64,000 nucleotides of DNA, taken from assembly GCF_902459745.1 (NCBI RefSeq), contig NZ_CABPSJ010000006.1:310001-374000 (forward strand), given 5' to 3'. Shown here piece after piece: positions 19,255 to 29,297 of the stretch (its first letter is position 1; every line of letters begins with the position of its first letter). A program made the position numbers and the translations under genes. A model generated the notes under the pieces. The model ran no database searches. It was not told the origin of the DNA and saw nothing but the letters and a program-made list of their open reading frames with translations. Source of the stretch: Pandoraea communis. Its GTDB lineage: Bacteria; Pseudomonadota; Gammaproteobacteria; Burkholderiales; Burkholderiaceae.

Positions 19255-20439
19255 TCAGAGCTGTCCGTAGCTGTGCAGCCCCGAGAGGAACATGTTCACC
19301 CCGAGGAACGCGAACGTCGTGATCAGCAGACCGGTCAGCGACCACCACGCCGCCACCACACCACGCAGCCCCTTCATCAGACGCATGTGCAGCCACGCGG
19401 CGTAGTTCAGCCAGACGATCAGCGCCCACGTCTCCTTCGGGTCCCAACTCCAGTAACCGCCCCATGCGTCGGCAGCCCACAATGCGCCGAGAATCGTGGC
19501 GATCGTGAAGAAAGCGAAGCCCACGGCGATGGCCTTGTACATCACGTCGTCGAGCAATTCGAGCGACGGCAGGCGCGACGAGAAGAAACCGCTGTCGAGC
19601 GGCTTGCCGGCCACTGCCAGACGCTGGTTTTCGCCCGACTTGAGCAGATACGCAACCGCGACCATCGCGGCGAGGGCGAACGTGCCGTAACCGATGAAGT
19701 TCGCCGGCACGTGGATCTTCATCCACCAGCTTTGCAGCGCCGGCACCAGCGGCTGGATCTCGTAGGCGCTGCGCGCCACGCTGTACCAGAGGTTGAAACC
19801 GACGGCCGCGCTGATGACGAGCAGCACGAACGGTCCGAGCGAGCGCGTTTCATAGCGACGCTCGTAGTACAGGTAGAACAGCGCCGTGATCAGGCAGAAG
19901 AGCACGAAGACTTCGTACAGGTTCGAGATCGGAATGTGGCCGACGTCGGCCCCCACCAGATACGACTCGTACCAGCGCACCATCATGCCGGTGAAGCCAA
20001 GCAGCACCGCCGCCCAGCACAATGACGAGCCCACGCTCGCACCGAACGGCGAACGGGCGAGCAGACCGCCCCAGTAGAAAAGCGTCGCCAGGAAGAACAG
20101 CGCGCTCATCCACAGGATGGCCGACTGACTCGAGAGGAAGTACTTGAGGAAGAACGCCTGATCGGCCCGCGCCAAATCATGGTGATACAAGCCGATGCCC
20201 GCGAGCGCGAGAATGGCGATCCCGGCCATCAGCCAGCGCACCGATCGCCAATGCCAGCCGAGTAGCGCGAAGGTGGGTACGGCGAGCACCAGAATCGTGT
20301 GCTCGTAGTAATCCATGTAATGGCCGTAGCGGTTGAGGGCAAAGCCCGCACCGATCGCCAGCGCCAGTGCGAACAGCCAGTCGCCGATACTGCGCTGGCG
20401 CAGCCAGGAGACATCCGAATAGCTTTGCGATAACTCCAT
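19255..20439 (-). CDS. ccsB: Cytochrome c biogenesis protein CcsB (system II, CcsA-type)
   Basis: This 394-residue polytopic membrane protein is the haem-handling CcsA/CcsB component of system II cytochrome c maturation. The tryptophan-rich WWD-type segment reads WGGYWSWDPKETWALIVWL, flanked by histidines in GIGLYHHDLA, MKIHVPANFIGYG and AAWLHMRLMKG. About eight membrane segments are visible. I chose the start at 20439, preceded by AAGGTGAG. An upstream ATG at 20454 overlaps the resB stop as ATGA and would give a 399-residue product. It lies immediately after resB, and together they ligate haem to apocytochromes such as the cytochrome c4 encoded upstream. Confidence 0.93.
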   Translation of the reverse strand: MELSQSYSDVSWLRQRSIGDWLFALALAIGAGFALNRYGHYMDYYEHTILVLAVPTFALLGWHWRSVRWLMAGIAILALAGIGLYHHDLARADQAFFLKYFLSSQSAILWMSALFFLATLFYWGGLLARSPFGASVGSSLCWAAVLLGFTGMMVRWYESYLVGADVGHIPISNLYEVFVLFCLITALFYLYYERRYETRSLGPFVLLVISAAVGFNLWYSVARSAYEIQPLVPALQSWWMKIHVPANFIGYGTFALAAMVAVAYLLKSGENQRLAVAGKPLDSGFFSSRLPSLELLDDVMYKAIAVGFAFFTIATILGALWAADAWGGYWSWDPKETWALIVWLNYAAWLHMRLMKGLRGVVAAWWSLTGLLITTFAFLGVNMFLSGLHSYGQL

Positions 20440-20450
20440 CTGTCTCACCT

Positions 20451-22586
20451 TCATCGTTTCGTGACGATCTCGTCCATCTCCGCCTTCGTGCGGGCGAATT
20501 CCTTTTCGAAATCCAGTGTGCGGCGTGTCGTCGAGACCGCCATCAATACCGAACTGCCACCGTCCGGCGTGTCTTTGAGCCACATCCACAGACGCCGCTC
20601 GCGTACATAGAACATCGAGAAGATGCCGAGTACCAGCAGCAAGCTGCCAAGATACACGATCTTCTTGCCCGGCGAGCGTGTGAGTTGGAAGACGCTCGCC
20701 TGGATTTGCTCGAACGAATCGAGTTGCAGGAAGACCGGGGCGTCGTACAGGAAGTTGTCGGACAGCGCGTTGGTGGCCGTATGCACGAAGCGCTCGCTCT
20801 CCGGCGAGGGCGCCATGGCCGGTTGCCCGGCCTGTTCACGAGCGACCTGCCACAATTGCCAGACCGTACCGTCGAGAATGCGGCGGAACATGTCCGCTGC
20901 GCTGGATTGCTGCTCCTGCGGCACCTTTTCGTTCACGAACTCCGCAATCGCCTGCAAGCCGCCCTTCGTCTGGCTCGTTTTGCTTGCCGGAATCACACCG
21001 GCAAACAGATCCAGTTCGCGCTTGGCGCTCTCTTGCAACTGACCGCGAAGCGCCGCCGAGGTCTGCGCCGGCAGCGATTGTGCAGCGAAGCGGCGAGCGG
21101 CCTCGGCACGTGCGCCATCGTCCTGAAGAGCGGCACGCAGCAGCATCCATTGCTTGACGGAGCCGTCCTCGTCCGCCGGAATGCGCAGGTACTGGAACGG
21201 ACCGTCCGGCGTGTCACGCACCCCCGTCATGAAGACACGCTCGCCGTCTCCCACCAGAATCGGCAGCATGTAGTTGCGGTACTCCTTCGCCTGTCCGCTG
21301 CGATCGCGCACCTTGTATTGCACCGAGGGGCCGACGTTGTGCAGATCCTTGCTCAGATCGGTGCGGGCGCCCGAGCCGAGTTGCGCGCTCAGGTCATCGC
21401 GCAACGACTTGCGAGCCACACCGCGCACATCGCGCTCGCCGCCGCCATTGCTGATGTTCTCGACGTTGATCGCCCGGAAGTCGCTGAACTCCACGGTGTA
21501 TTCGTCCTTGCCCGCGGCGCCGCCACGCAGTTGCGTCGAGCCACCCACGTCGCCCGAGAACGCGAACGTCCGGTCAGACGCGCCGTGCATGGGGTAACCG
21601 GTCAGCTTCAGTTTGCTGCCGCCGTCCTCGAAGCTCGATTGATAGATCGCCACGCCCTTGAAGATGAACGGCTCGTTGACCTTCACCGTCGCGTCCGTCA
21701 TCTTGCCGGTCTCGGGGTCGGTGACCACGATGTCGCTCGCGAAAAGCTTCGGCATGCCCGTCGAGTAGTAGTCGACGTGGAATTTCTTCAGTTCGATGGC
21801 GAACGGCAGATCCTGCACAACCGAGCCATCCTGAAAATTCAGGATGGCCGTGGTCGATTTACCGCCCTCCGGCACGAACGCGTAGCCGCGGAACGCCGGA
21901 TTGCTCGACGAGAGGCGATGCGTCTCCGGAATCTGCGAGATCACCGCGTTGCCCTGCAGCGGCGACTTGCCGAACAGCAGCATCTGGGCACGGATCAGCA
22001 GATCGCTGTCGACCAGCCCGCCCAGGCAAATGATGACGATGGCACTATGCGCGAAGATGTAGCCGATCTTGTTGATCGCGCCCGCCTTGGCCGCGACGAG
22101 CGTCGCGTTATCGCGCTCGCGCACAACGAAACGGTAGCCATGGCGTCCGAGATAGCTCGTGAGGCGCGGCAGCAGGTCACCACGCGGCGTCGGCCCGGTG
22201 AATTCGGCCTTGTGACCGAAAGCGCGCAGGCTGCCCTCGCGCACGTGATCGCGCCAACTGCGAATGTCCGCGATCATCTTCGGCGCATTGCGCACGACGC
22301 ACAGCGTCGTCGACGCCATCAGGAAGAACAGAATCAGCAGGAACCACCACGAGCTGTACACGGTGTACAGGCCGAGCGAACGGAAAACGTCGGCCCAGAA
22401 TGGACCAAACTGATTGACGTAGTTGGGATACGGGTCGCCCTGCTTGAGCACGGTGCCAACGATGCTGGCAATGGCGAGCACGGTCAGCAGGCTGATGGCA
22501 AAACGCATCGAACTGACCAGCTCGACACCATCGCGCACCCATCGTTGCGCGCCCTTGATCTGAATTCCGGAGGTACTGATGCTCAT
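20451..22586 (-). CDS. resB: Cytochrome c biogenesis protein ResB
   Basis: ResB is the large partner of CcsB in system II cytochrome c maturation. The 711-residue protein has three N-terminal membrane segments (ISLLTVLAIASIVGTVLKQGDPYPNYV, SSWWFLLILFFLMASTTLCVV and IFAHSAIVIICLGGLVD), a large periplasmic domain with FKGVAIYQSSFEDGG, and a C-terminal segment IVYLGSLLLVLGIFSMFYVRERRLW. This matches the family layout. The start at 22586 follows a leader that contains a terminator-like hairpin. The stop overlaps or abuts the ccsB start region, implying coupled translation. Confidence 0.93.
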   Translation of the reverse strand: MSISTSGIQIKGAQRWVRDGVELVSSMRFAISLLTVLAIASIVGTVLKQGDPYPNYVNQFGPFWADVFRSLGLYTVYSSWWFLLILFFLMASTTLCVVRNAPKMIADIRSWRDHVREGSLRAFGHKAEFTGPTPRGDLLPRLTSYLGRHGYRFVVRERDNATLVAAKAGAINKIGYIFAHSAIVIICLGGLVDSDLLIRAQMLLFGKSPLQGNAVISQIPETHRLSSSNPAFRGYAFVPEGGKSTTAILNFQDGSVVQDLPFAIELKKFHVDYYSTGMPKLFASDIVVTDPETGKMTDATVKVNEPFIFKGVAIYQSSFEDGGSKLKLTGYPMHGASDRTFAFSGDVGGSTQLRGGAAGKDEYTVEFSDFRAINVENISNGGGERDVRGVARKSLRDDLSAQLGSGARTDLSKDLHNVGPSVQYKVRDRSGQAKEYRNYMLPILVGDGERVFMTGVRDTPDGPFQYLRIPADEDGSVKQWMLLRAALQDDGARAEAARRFAAQSLPAQTSAALRGQLQESAKRELDLFAGVIPASKTSQTKGGLQAIAEFVNEKVPQEQQSSAADMFRRILDGTVWQLWQVAREQAGQPAMAPSPESERFVHTATNALSDNFLYDAPVFLQLDSFEQIQASVFQLTRSPGKKIVYLGSLLLVLGIFSMFYVRERRLWMWLKDTPDGGSSVLMAVSTTRRTLDFEKEFARTKAEMDEIVTKR

Positions 22587-22601
22587 CCTGTTTCCGACAA
22601 C

Positions 22602-22637
22602 AAAAAAGGGCGGGGACGCGTTTCTCACGCGCCCGCC
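22602..22637 (-). terminator. Terminator-like hairpin with U-tract just upstream of resB (possible attenuator)
   Basis: On the minus strand, GGCGGGCGCGT pairs with ACGCG(TC)CCCGCC around a GAGAA loop, giving 11 bp with a two-base bulge, followed by C and six T. It ends only about 15 bp before the resB ATG. It could be the cytochrome c4 terminator, but any resB transcript starting upstream must pass through it. A separate CCCTGAC/GTCAGGG hairpin at 22716-22740 lies closer to the cytochrome c4 stop. Confidence 0.7.
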
Positions 22638-22753
22638 ACCCTGTGTATGCTAAACCAGATCGATCCGGTCGCTCTGCGGCGCCGCTGCTGGTTTCGTTAT
22701 AAGTCAGCGAATATACCCTGACGTTCATATGGTGTCAGGGCAGGGGCTGCCGA

Positions 22754-23410
22754 TCAGCGCAAACCGGCGATGTAATCCGCGACTGCCTTGATTTCCTTGT
22801 CCGACAAACGCGAGGCCACGGTGTGCATGGGGGCGTTGTTCTTGCGGGTCTCATCGCGAAACGCGACCAGTTGAGCTGCGGTGTAGTCTGCCCATTGGCC
22901 TGACAGACGCGGATACTGCGACGGCATACCGGCACCGGTGGGGCCGTGACAAGAAGCGCACGCGGGCACCCCCTTCTCGGCCAGACCGCCGCGATAGATC
23001 TTCTCGCCCAGCGGCACGGTGTCCTTGTTGCGCGCGACGCCCGGCTTCGCGGTCTGCGAGGCGAAATAGGCAGACACGTTGCGCATGTCCTGTTCGGACA
23101 GTGCCGCGACCATGCCGGCCATGATGGCGTTGTTACGCGCGGGCGTTTTGCCGGGTTGCGCCTTGAAGTCGACGAGCTGTTTGTCCAGATACTCGGCGTG
23201 CTGGCCGGCGAGCTTCGGATAAGCGCCACCAGTACTATTGCCGTCTGCCGCGTGGCACGCGGCGCAGACCTGACTGGCAATCGCCTGTCCCCGGTTCAGG
23301 TCTGGCTTGGCAGGCGCCTGAGGCTCGGCGGCTTGTCCTGCACCGCTCAGAAGAAAGCATGCCAGCGCCAACGGTGTTGCAGCGAGAGACTTCCACACTC
23401 CTCGGTTCAT
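22754..23410 (-). CDS. Dihaem cytochrome c4-type protein
   Basis: This 218-residue periplasmic cytochrome has a Sec signal peptide ending GAGQAA and two haem-attachment motifs, CAACH and CASCH, one per repeat. Each repeat has a downstream methionine ligand region (NAIMAGMVAAL and NAPMHTVASRL). The duplicated fold, with YPKLAGQHAEYLDKQL in the first half and YPRLSGQWADYTAAQL in the second, is diagnostic of cytochrome c4, an electron carrier to terminal oxidases. I prefer the ATG at 23410, with AAGGTG upstream, over a GTG two codons earlier. It lies upstream of the resB-ccsB genes needed for its maturation. Confidence 0.94.
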   Translation of the reverse strand: MNRGVWKSLAATPLALACFLLSGAGQAAEPQAPAKPDLNRGQAIASQVCAACHAADGNSTGGAYPKLAGQHAEYLDKQLVDFKAQPGKTPARNNAIMAGMVAALSEQDMRNVSAYFASQTAKPGVARNKDTVPLGEKIYRGGLAEKGVPACASCHGPTGAGMPSQYPRLSGQWADYTAAQLVAFRDETRKNNAPMHTVASRLSDKEIKAVADYIAGLR

Positions 23411-23708
23411 TCGCACACCTTATATCTGTTTTGTCGGGAAATCGGTCGTTCGAACTCACCGTCCGACGCCGTGTTTCTCCTCCAACCTCACGGCGCGCGA
23501 GACGTTCGGGCAAGCCTTGGCAAGGCCAAGGTTAACTTTCATATTGTACAATAAAGTCTTTCCCCGACTTTAGGGGATTTCCATGTAGAAGGCCGCAGAA
23601 CGGGGCTCCCCGGCCTGTCGCCGGTGGGCATCAAACTCACCGTTTTTGCGCCCCTGCACCCGCGTTGCGGCCCGATCCCTGTGGCTGCGGCGCTCCCCGG
23701 TTTCCGTC

Positions 23709-24377
23709 ATGTCCCTACTTCATCAAGCCCGCTTCTTCACGACCGTCAATCATCTGCGCGATCTGCCGCCTACGGCCGTGCCCGAGGTCGCCTTCGCGGG
23801 ACGCTCGAACGCGGGTAAGTCCAGCGCACTCAACATCCTCTGCAACCAGAAGCGGCTGGCCTTCTCGAGCAAGACGCCGGGACGTACGCAGCACATCAAC
23901 TACTTCGAGATCGCTCACCTCGAACACCTGTACGGTTATCTTGTCGATTTGCCGGGTTATGGCTACGCGGAAGTCGGCGGTGGCGTGAAGGTTCACTGGC
24001 AGCAGCTTCTCGGCGACTATCTGGTGCAGCGTCCGCAGTTGCGCGGCCTCGTGCTCGTCATGGACTCGCGCCGGCCGTTCACCGACCTCGATTGCGAACT
24101 GATCAACTGGTTCATGCCGACGGGCCGCCCCATCCATGTGCTGCTGACCAAAGCGGACAAACTCACGCGTCAGGATGCGACTGTCGTATTGCGCGACACG
24201 CAAAAACGCCTGGCTGCGCTGCCTCGCACCGACGGACTGCCGTCCGACGATCCCGCGACGCCGCCGCAGTTCACGGCCCAGTTGTTCTCGTCGCTAAAGC
24301 GCACCGGTGTCGATGCAGCACAGAGCATGCTAGAAGCATGGCTCGCCATTCCGGCGCGCAACACCGCCAAGAAATGA
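23709..24377 (+). CDS. engB: Ribosome biogenesis GTP-binding protein EngB
   Basis: EngB (YihA/YsxC) is an essential GTPase needed for large-subunit assembly. The 222-residue protein shows G1 [10 protein letters not shown]2/[10 protein letters not shown]3 DLPGYGYA, G4 TKAD and a G5-like SSLK. The start is at [10 protein letters not shown]; the frame is open 63 bp further upstream without family similarity. The C-terminal region has an insertion ([16 protein letters not shown]) relative to the 195-210-residue norm. It is transcribed away from cytochrome c4. Confidence 0.95.
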   Translation: MSLLHQARFFTTVNHLRDLPPTAVPEVAFAGRSNAGKSSALNILCNQKRLAFSSKTPGRTQHINYFEIAHLEHLYGYLVDLPGYGYAEVGGGVKVHWQQLLGDYLVQRPQLRGLVLVMDSRRPFTDLDCELINWFMPTGRPIHVLLTKADKLTRQDATVVLRDTQKRLAALPRTDGLPSDDPATPPQFTAQLFSSLKRTGVDAAQSMLEAWLAIPARNTAKK

Positions 24378-24682
24378 GCTTGTCCGGGCCCCCTCGCTCA
24401 CTGGGGGGCAGGCGCATCCTTGTCCGCAATCCTCAGTTCCGCGAACGACACCTCGGCACAACCGCAAGGCAGCATTGCATCAAACTGCCAAGGTAGACGG
24501 CGGACATGCCCAACGGGCGCGACAAATCGTCGCGGCGAGCCGCTTGGCGATTCGTGGAGTCATCGAGAATTGGTGAGCGCACGTGACGGCGTAGCGTCCC
24601 CTCAGCCGAACGGATGAGGCCGTTTGAATCGGCCGGGAAGCCTGATTGTCCGGGGCTTTGCCGTAACGATTCTCGCGCACAT
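24378..24682. other. Intergenic region after engB
   Basis: No gene is evident in these 305 bp. A GCCCCC/GGGGGC hairpin at 24388-24409 just after the engB stop could act in termination, although it lacks a T-run. The remainder shows no ribosome-binding site with a plausible frame. Confidence 0.5.
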
Positions 24683-24795
24683 AAAAAAACCGCCGTGTAG
24701 GCACGGCGGGTTCAAATAAGCCTTATCGTAGAACGACAGGCGCCCGCTCAGGGAGGAGAAGCGGGGGACCCTCGCACACAGTGCGAACATCCGGT
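24683..24795 (-). ncRNA. Candidate small RNA with anti-Shine-Dalgarno loop
   Basis: On the minus strand a compact unit of about 113 nt can be drawn. Hairpin 1 is TCGCAC/GTGCGA (24772-24786). Hairpin 2 is CCCGCT/AGCGGG (24743-24765) with the single-stranded loop TCTCCTCCCTG, which contains CTCCTCC, complementary to Shine-Dalgarno sequences. Hairpin 3 is CCGCCGTG/CACGGCGG (24690-24709) followed by seven T, a strong intrinsic terminator. A TGGTATATC extended -10 lies just upstream. No protein-coding frame fits within it. A C/U-rich exposed loop is typical of trans-acting translational repressors, and I recall a betaproteobacterial toxic small RNA family with such a motif, which I cannot verify here. 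Confidence 0.65.
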
Positions 24796-24810
24796 TGGTA
24801 TGATATACCA
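24796..24810. promoter_or_regulatory. Overlapping divergent extended -10 elements
   Basis: The near-palindrome TTGGTATGATATACCA reads TG-G-TATGAT on the plus strand (-10 at 24799-24804) towards hemB and TG-G-TATATC on the minus strand (-10 at 24802-24807) towards the candidate small RNA. Both lack a good -35, which extended -10 promoters tolerate. The two start sites could not be used at the same time. Confidence 0.5.
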
Positions 24811-24827
24811 TGCGTTCGAAAGTTTCC

Positions 24828-24867
24828 CGGCAAGTGCCGTTTTTTGCGCGCCTTCCCTCTTAGGGAA
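24828..24867 (+). promoter_or_regulatory. hemB leader hairpins
   Basis: CGGCA-AG-TGCCG followed by six T (24828-24845), then TTCCCT/AGGGAA (24853-24867), lie in the roughly 160-bp hemB leader. The first resembles a small intrinsic terminator and might attenuate hemB. The stem is short, so the call is tentative. Confidence 0.35.
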
Positions 24868-24874
24868 TCGTTGA

Positions 24875-25969
<1,095 letters not shown>

Positions 25970-26245
25970 GCGCGGCGCAAGACGCGAGCGGCAGAATTTG
26001 CAGGCAGCGTCAGGCAAGCAAACGCGACCTGACTGCCTGCACTAGCGCGAGCACAAGCCTCTGCGGCGAAAAGAACGGCCGCCCCGATTTTTGAACTGGC
26101 CCCAAGGGTTGGGTTTGCACCCAACGCTCGGAGGTTGGTTCAACTCGGGTTAGCCGTTTGACATTGCCTATGAGATCGAGCTATCGCCAGATCCACGGAT
26201 CTCGCATCGACAAACACGTCGGGTGCCGCTTAGAGACTCAGACGC

Positions 26246-28231
26246 TCAAAGCGCTGGTCCATATGCCTTATCGAGGCTGCGCAGAAACTGGTCTGCGGAT
26301 TGTGCCCCGATGACGCGTGTGCCAGCCACTTCCTCTCCATTGCCATCGAAAAAGATGATGCCGGGCGGCCCAAACAATCCGAAGCGCTTAAGTAGTGCCT
26401 GATCGTCGGCATTATTCGCAGTGACATCTGCTTGCACAAGCACCATCTGATCAAGGCGCGCTTTCACCTTCGGATCCGTGAAGACAAAGCGCTCCATCTC
26501 CTTGCAGCTAATGCACCAGTCGGCATAGAAATCGAACATCACCGGACGCCCCGCCGTCGCCAAAACCCGATCGAGTTCCGCAACGCTACGTACACGCTGA
26601 AACCTGACGCCCTCGAACGCCGCAGGACTCGCGCCGGTGTTCCCCGAGGCCACCGTCGTCAACCCGGCCAGTGGCGCGAGCGGATCACGTGCGCCGGCCG
26701 CAGCGCCCACCAACGCGACAGCCCCAAGAAGCGCAACGACAACACCGAGCCCCTTAAGAAGGCGTCGCGCACCGCTCACGCCGTCAGGCAGGTTGTCGAA
26801 AACGTGCATGAAGGTAGCGGCCACCAACAGCAGGATCCCCCAGCCCAACAACAGAACGGGCGTTGGCAGCAACGGCCGCACAATCCACAGGGCGACACCG
26901 AGGAGCAGGAAGCCAAAGAAACGCTTCACGCCGTCCATCCACGCCCCGGCGCGCGGCAGCAATGCACCGCCACCGCCTGCGAGGATCACGAGCGGCAACC
27001 CCATCCCCAACGACAATGCGAAGAGCGTCGCACCACCAAAGACCGCGTCCCCTGTCTTCGCGATGAAGGCGAGCGCAGCTGCCAGCGGAGCCGTCACGCA
27101 TGGGCTGACAATCAGCCCCGAGAGCACGCCCATCATGGCGGCACCGATCCATTGACCGGACTTCTGCTTGCGCGCAGCGTCATCGATTCTGGCGCGCAAT
27201 GCGGACGGCAACTGAATCTCGTACATCCCGAACATCGACAGCGACAGGATGACCATCAGCAACGCAAACAGGACTAACACCCACGGGGCTTGCAAAAACG
27301 CGATGAGGCCTTGCCCCAATAATCCGGCCGCCACACCGATGACGGTATTCACCACGGCCATGCCGAGCACGTAAGCAATGGCAAGACGTATCGCCTTACC
27401 GCGGCTGGCCTCCTGTCCCGCGACGATCGACAGAAGAATCGGCACCATCGGCAATACGCATGGCGTGAAAGCCAACCCGACGCCGAGCGCGAAGAAGATA
27501 CCCAGCGCCAACGCAAAACTGCCACCGGAAAGAATGCGCTCCGCCTCGCTGTAGTCGTCTCGTGCCGACAACCAGCCACCTGCCGTGCGGGCGGACGTTA
27601 CCACCTGAGCTGTGTCAGCCGGTTTGCCACCAGGTGCCTGCGCCCCCTCGCCGAGCAGTGCCTTCGTGACCGAACCGGAGGCCGGTGCGGCGGTTGAACT
27701 CTCGCTCGCCGGGCTACCTACAGCAGCCGCCGAAATTTTGAGCGGCTTGTCCATCGGCGGATAGCACAGCCCCTTGTCCGCACAGCCCTGCATGGTGACA
27801 TTCAGTGTGAACGGGCCGCCCGCCTGACTGACAGGAATACGGACGTCGATGGGTTCGTGATACACCTCCATGTCCTTGCCGAAGGTCTCGTCATGCTTGA
27901 CCTCTCCCTTCGGAAATTCTGGCGCACCAAGCTTAACGGCAGGGTTGTCCGCCGCGAAGGCGAATCGCTCACGATAAAGGTAGTAGCCCTTGGCCACTTC
28001 GAAATGCAGGAGAACAGCACCGGGCTGCTCCGTCTTCGACACCTTGAAGGCGACATCAGGATCGAGAAAATCGTCGGCAGCATGAGCAAGCCCCGCGCCT
28101 AGCGAGAGCACGACTGCCACGACCAACCCTACAAACGTCCATCGTCGGAAGATGCGATTGCGTGGCAATGCCCACGGATCGCTACCGGCTCTCACGATCA
28201 GCGGCCCGGCAATTCTTAACACATCAAACAT
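26246..28231 (-). CDS. dsbD: Thiol:disulfide interchange protein DsbD
   Basis: DsbD carries electrons from cytoplasmic thioredoxin across the inner membrane to periplasmic partners, including the cytochrome c maturation and disulfide isomerase branches. After a long signal region ending GAGLAHA, the periplasmic alpha domain contains VTMQGCADKGLCYPP with its Cys pair. The eight-helix beta domain has FTPCVLPMVPILLS and SPCVTAPLA, the two membrane cysteines. The gamma thioredoxin-like domain has FYADWCISCKEMERF (cysteines near 577 and 580). Length is 661 residues. GGGGGA precedes the ATG at 28231, which overlaps the cutA stop by 8 bp, so the genes are coupled. Confidence 0.96.
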   Translation of the reverse strand: MFDVLRIAGPLIVRAGSDPWALPRNRIFRRWTFVGLVVAVVLSLGAGLAHAADDFLDPDVAFKVSKTEQPGAVLLHFEVAKGYYLYRERFAFAADNPAVKLGAPEFPKGEVKHDETFGKDMEVYHEPIDVRIPVSQAGGPFTLNVTMQGCADKGLCYPPMDKPLKISAAAVGSPASESSTAAPASGSVTKALLGEGAQAPGGKPADTAQVVTSARTAGGWLSARDDYSEAERILSGGSFALALGIFFALGVGLAFTPCVLPMVPILLSIVAGQEASRGKAIRLAIAYVLGMAVVNTVIGVAAGLLGQGLIAFLQAPWVLVLFALLMVILSLSMFGMYEIQLPSALRARIDDAARKQKSGQWIGAAMMGVLSGLIVSPCVTAPLAAALAFIAKTGDAVFGGATLFALSLGMGLPLVILAGGGGALLPRAGAWMDGVKRFFGFLLLGVALWIVRPLLPTPVLLLGWGILLLVAATFMHVFDNLPDGVSGARRLLKGLGVVVALLGAVALVGAAAGARDPLAPLAGLTTVASGNTGASPAAFEGVRFQRVRSVAELDRVLATAGRPVMFDFYADWCISCKEMERFVFTDPKVKARLDQMVLVQADVTANNADDQALLKRFGLFGPPGIIFFDGNGEEVAGTRVIGAQSADQFLRSLDKAYGPAL

Positions 28232-28556
28232 TCAGTTTCCCCCGCGTCTCATCTTCGACCCAGCGTGCATAGGCAGGCAATGCCGCAGTGGCGGGCCATG
28301 CAACGATTTCAGGTACGTCGTAAGGATGATGTTCTTTGATGTACTGCTCAAGCGCACCATAACGGGCGGCAGTCGTCTTGATCATGAGTGGCACTTCGAT
28401 ACTCGTCTCGCGCTTGCCTTGCCACCGATAGCTGGAACGCACCGGCGCCAATTGCTGTACACATGCCGCCAGCCGCTCGGAAAGCATGCCGTCGATCACG
28501 GCTTCGGCGCTAGTCTCGTCGGGAAACGTCGTCATGACGATAAGAAGAGCATCCAT
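28224..28556 (-). CDS. cutA: Divalent-cation tolerance protein CutA
   Basis: CutA is a small trimeric PII-like protein linked to divalent metal tolerance and, through its operon, to DsbD. The 110-residue product has [30 protein letters not shown], the central [21 protein letters not shown] strand pair, and [27 protein letters not shown]. This is diagnostic of CutA1. The start at 28556 follows from homology; upstream codons overlap the ribosomal terminator region. The stop overlaps the dsbD start, a pairing common in proteobacteria. Confidence 0.95.
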   Translation of the reverse strand: MDALLIVMTTFPDETSAEAVIDGMLSERLAACVQQLAPVRSSYRWQGKRETSIEVPLMIKTTAARYGALEQYIKEHHPYDVPEIVAWPATAALPAYARWVEDETRGKLNV

Positions 28557-28678
28557 AGTGTGCGGTAGACCGTTCAGGCATAAGGATTGTTCACTGTACA
28601 CCGCCCCCATGAAACGTGCGCATCGGTCTGCAATTTCCGGACTGATGCCATCACGCTTTCGGACAACACGCCGAAACG

Positions 28679-28706
28679 AAAAAAGCCAGGTCAATGACCT
28701 GGCTTT
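28679..28706 (-). terminator. Rho-independent terminator of the ribosomal protein cluster
   Basis: AAAGCCAGGTCA and TGACCTGGCTTT form a perfect inverted repeat with a one-base centre. On the minus strand a six-T run follows. It lies about 45 bp beyond the rplQ stop and closes the long ribosomal transcription unit. Confidence 0.92.
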
Positions 28707-28749
28707 CTCATACGACTCACGATCTCGAAAAGATCGTTGCGCGAATCGC

Positions 28750-29142
28750 TTACTCAGCGACTTCCGGCGCTTCCGTGTCGACTTCCGGACGGTCCAGCAG
28801 TTCGACGAAAGCCATCGGAGCGTTATCGCCCACGCGGAAACCCATCTTCAGGATACGCAGATAGCCGCCCGGACGGTTGGCAAAACGCGGACCCAGTTCG
28901 TTGAACAGCTTGGTGACCATTTCACGATCGCGCAGGCGATTGAACGCCAGACGACGGTTGGCAACCGAGTCCTTCTTGCCCAGGGTGATGAGGGGCTCGA
29001 CAACCTTACGCAGCTCCTTGGCCTTCGGCAGCGTGGTCTTGATCGCTTCGTGCTGGATCAACGAGTTCGACATGTTACGCAGCATTGCCAGACGGTGGCT
29101 GCTGGTGCGGTTCAGTTTACGCAGACCATGACGGTGACGCAT
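28750..29142 (-). CDS. rplQ: 50S ribosomal protein L17
   Basis: L17 is a large-subunit protein near the exit tunnel. The start [17 protein letters not shown] and the [11 protein letters not shown] and [12 protein letters not shown] blocks are standard. The acidic C-terminus ([14 protein letters not shown]) is a lineage-specific tail. It is the last gene of the cluster, 155 bp after rpoA. That gap contains a 9-bp hairpin with a UUCG loop (29265-29286 region) but no T-run. Confidence 0.97.
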   Translation of the reverse strand: MRHRHGLRKLNRTSSHRLAMLRNMSNSLIQHEAIKTTLPKAKELRKVVEPLITLGKKDSVANRRLAFNRLRDREMVTKLFNELGPRFANRPGGYLRILKMGFRVGDNAPMAFVELLDRPEVDTEAPEVAE

Positions 29143-29297
29143 TTCAACTTTCCTTTAAACAGAGTTTTCGACCTAGCTCTTCTATCGGTGACAAACACCG
29201 CGGGCCGGTACCTTCGCTATCGGCCGTATCGGAACACTCCGACGTGCCGCACTTACGGAACGACATGGCCACCCGAAGGCGGCCATATCGTTACACA

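Noticed and set aside
20367-22721. 784-codon open frame on the plus strand opposite resB
   Set aside because: It exactly mirrors resB, has low-complexity Arg/His-rich composition and no motif. It is a by-product of high GC content at codon third positions.
23543-23552. ATTGTACAAT palindrome in the divergent cytochrome c4/engB region
   Set aside because: It contains a TACAAT-like -10, but no -35 lies at a suitable distance, and a 10-bp palindrome is weak evidence on its own.
24602-24811. 69-codon minus-strand frame across the small RNA region
   Set aside because: It reads through the strong terminator and all three RNA stems and has no ribosome-binding site.
26108-26125. GTTGGGT/ACCCAAC hairpin between hemB and dsbD
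   Set aside because: A neat 7-bp stem with a tetraloop, but no T-run on either strand and too far from hemB to be confident of a terminator.
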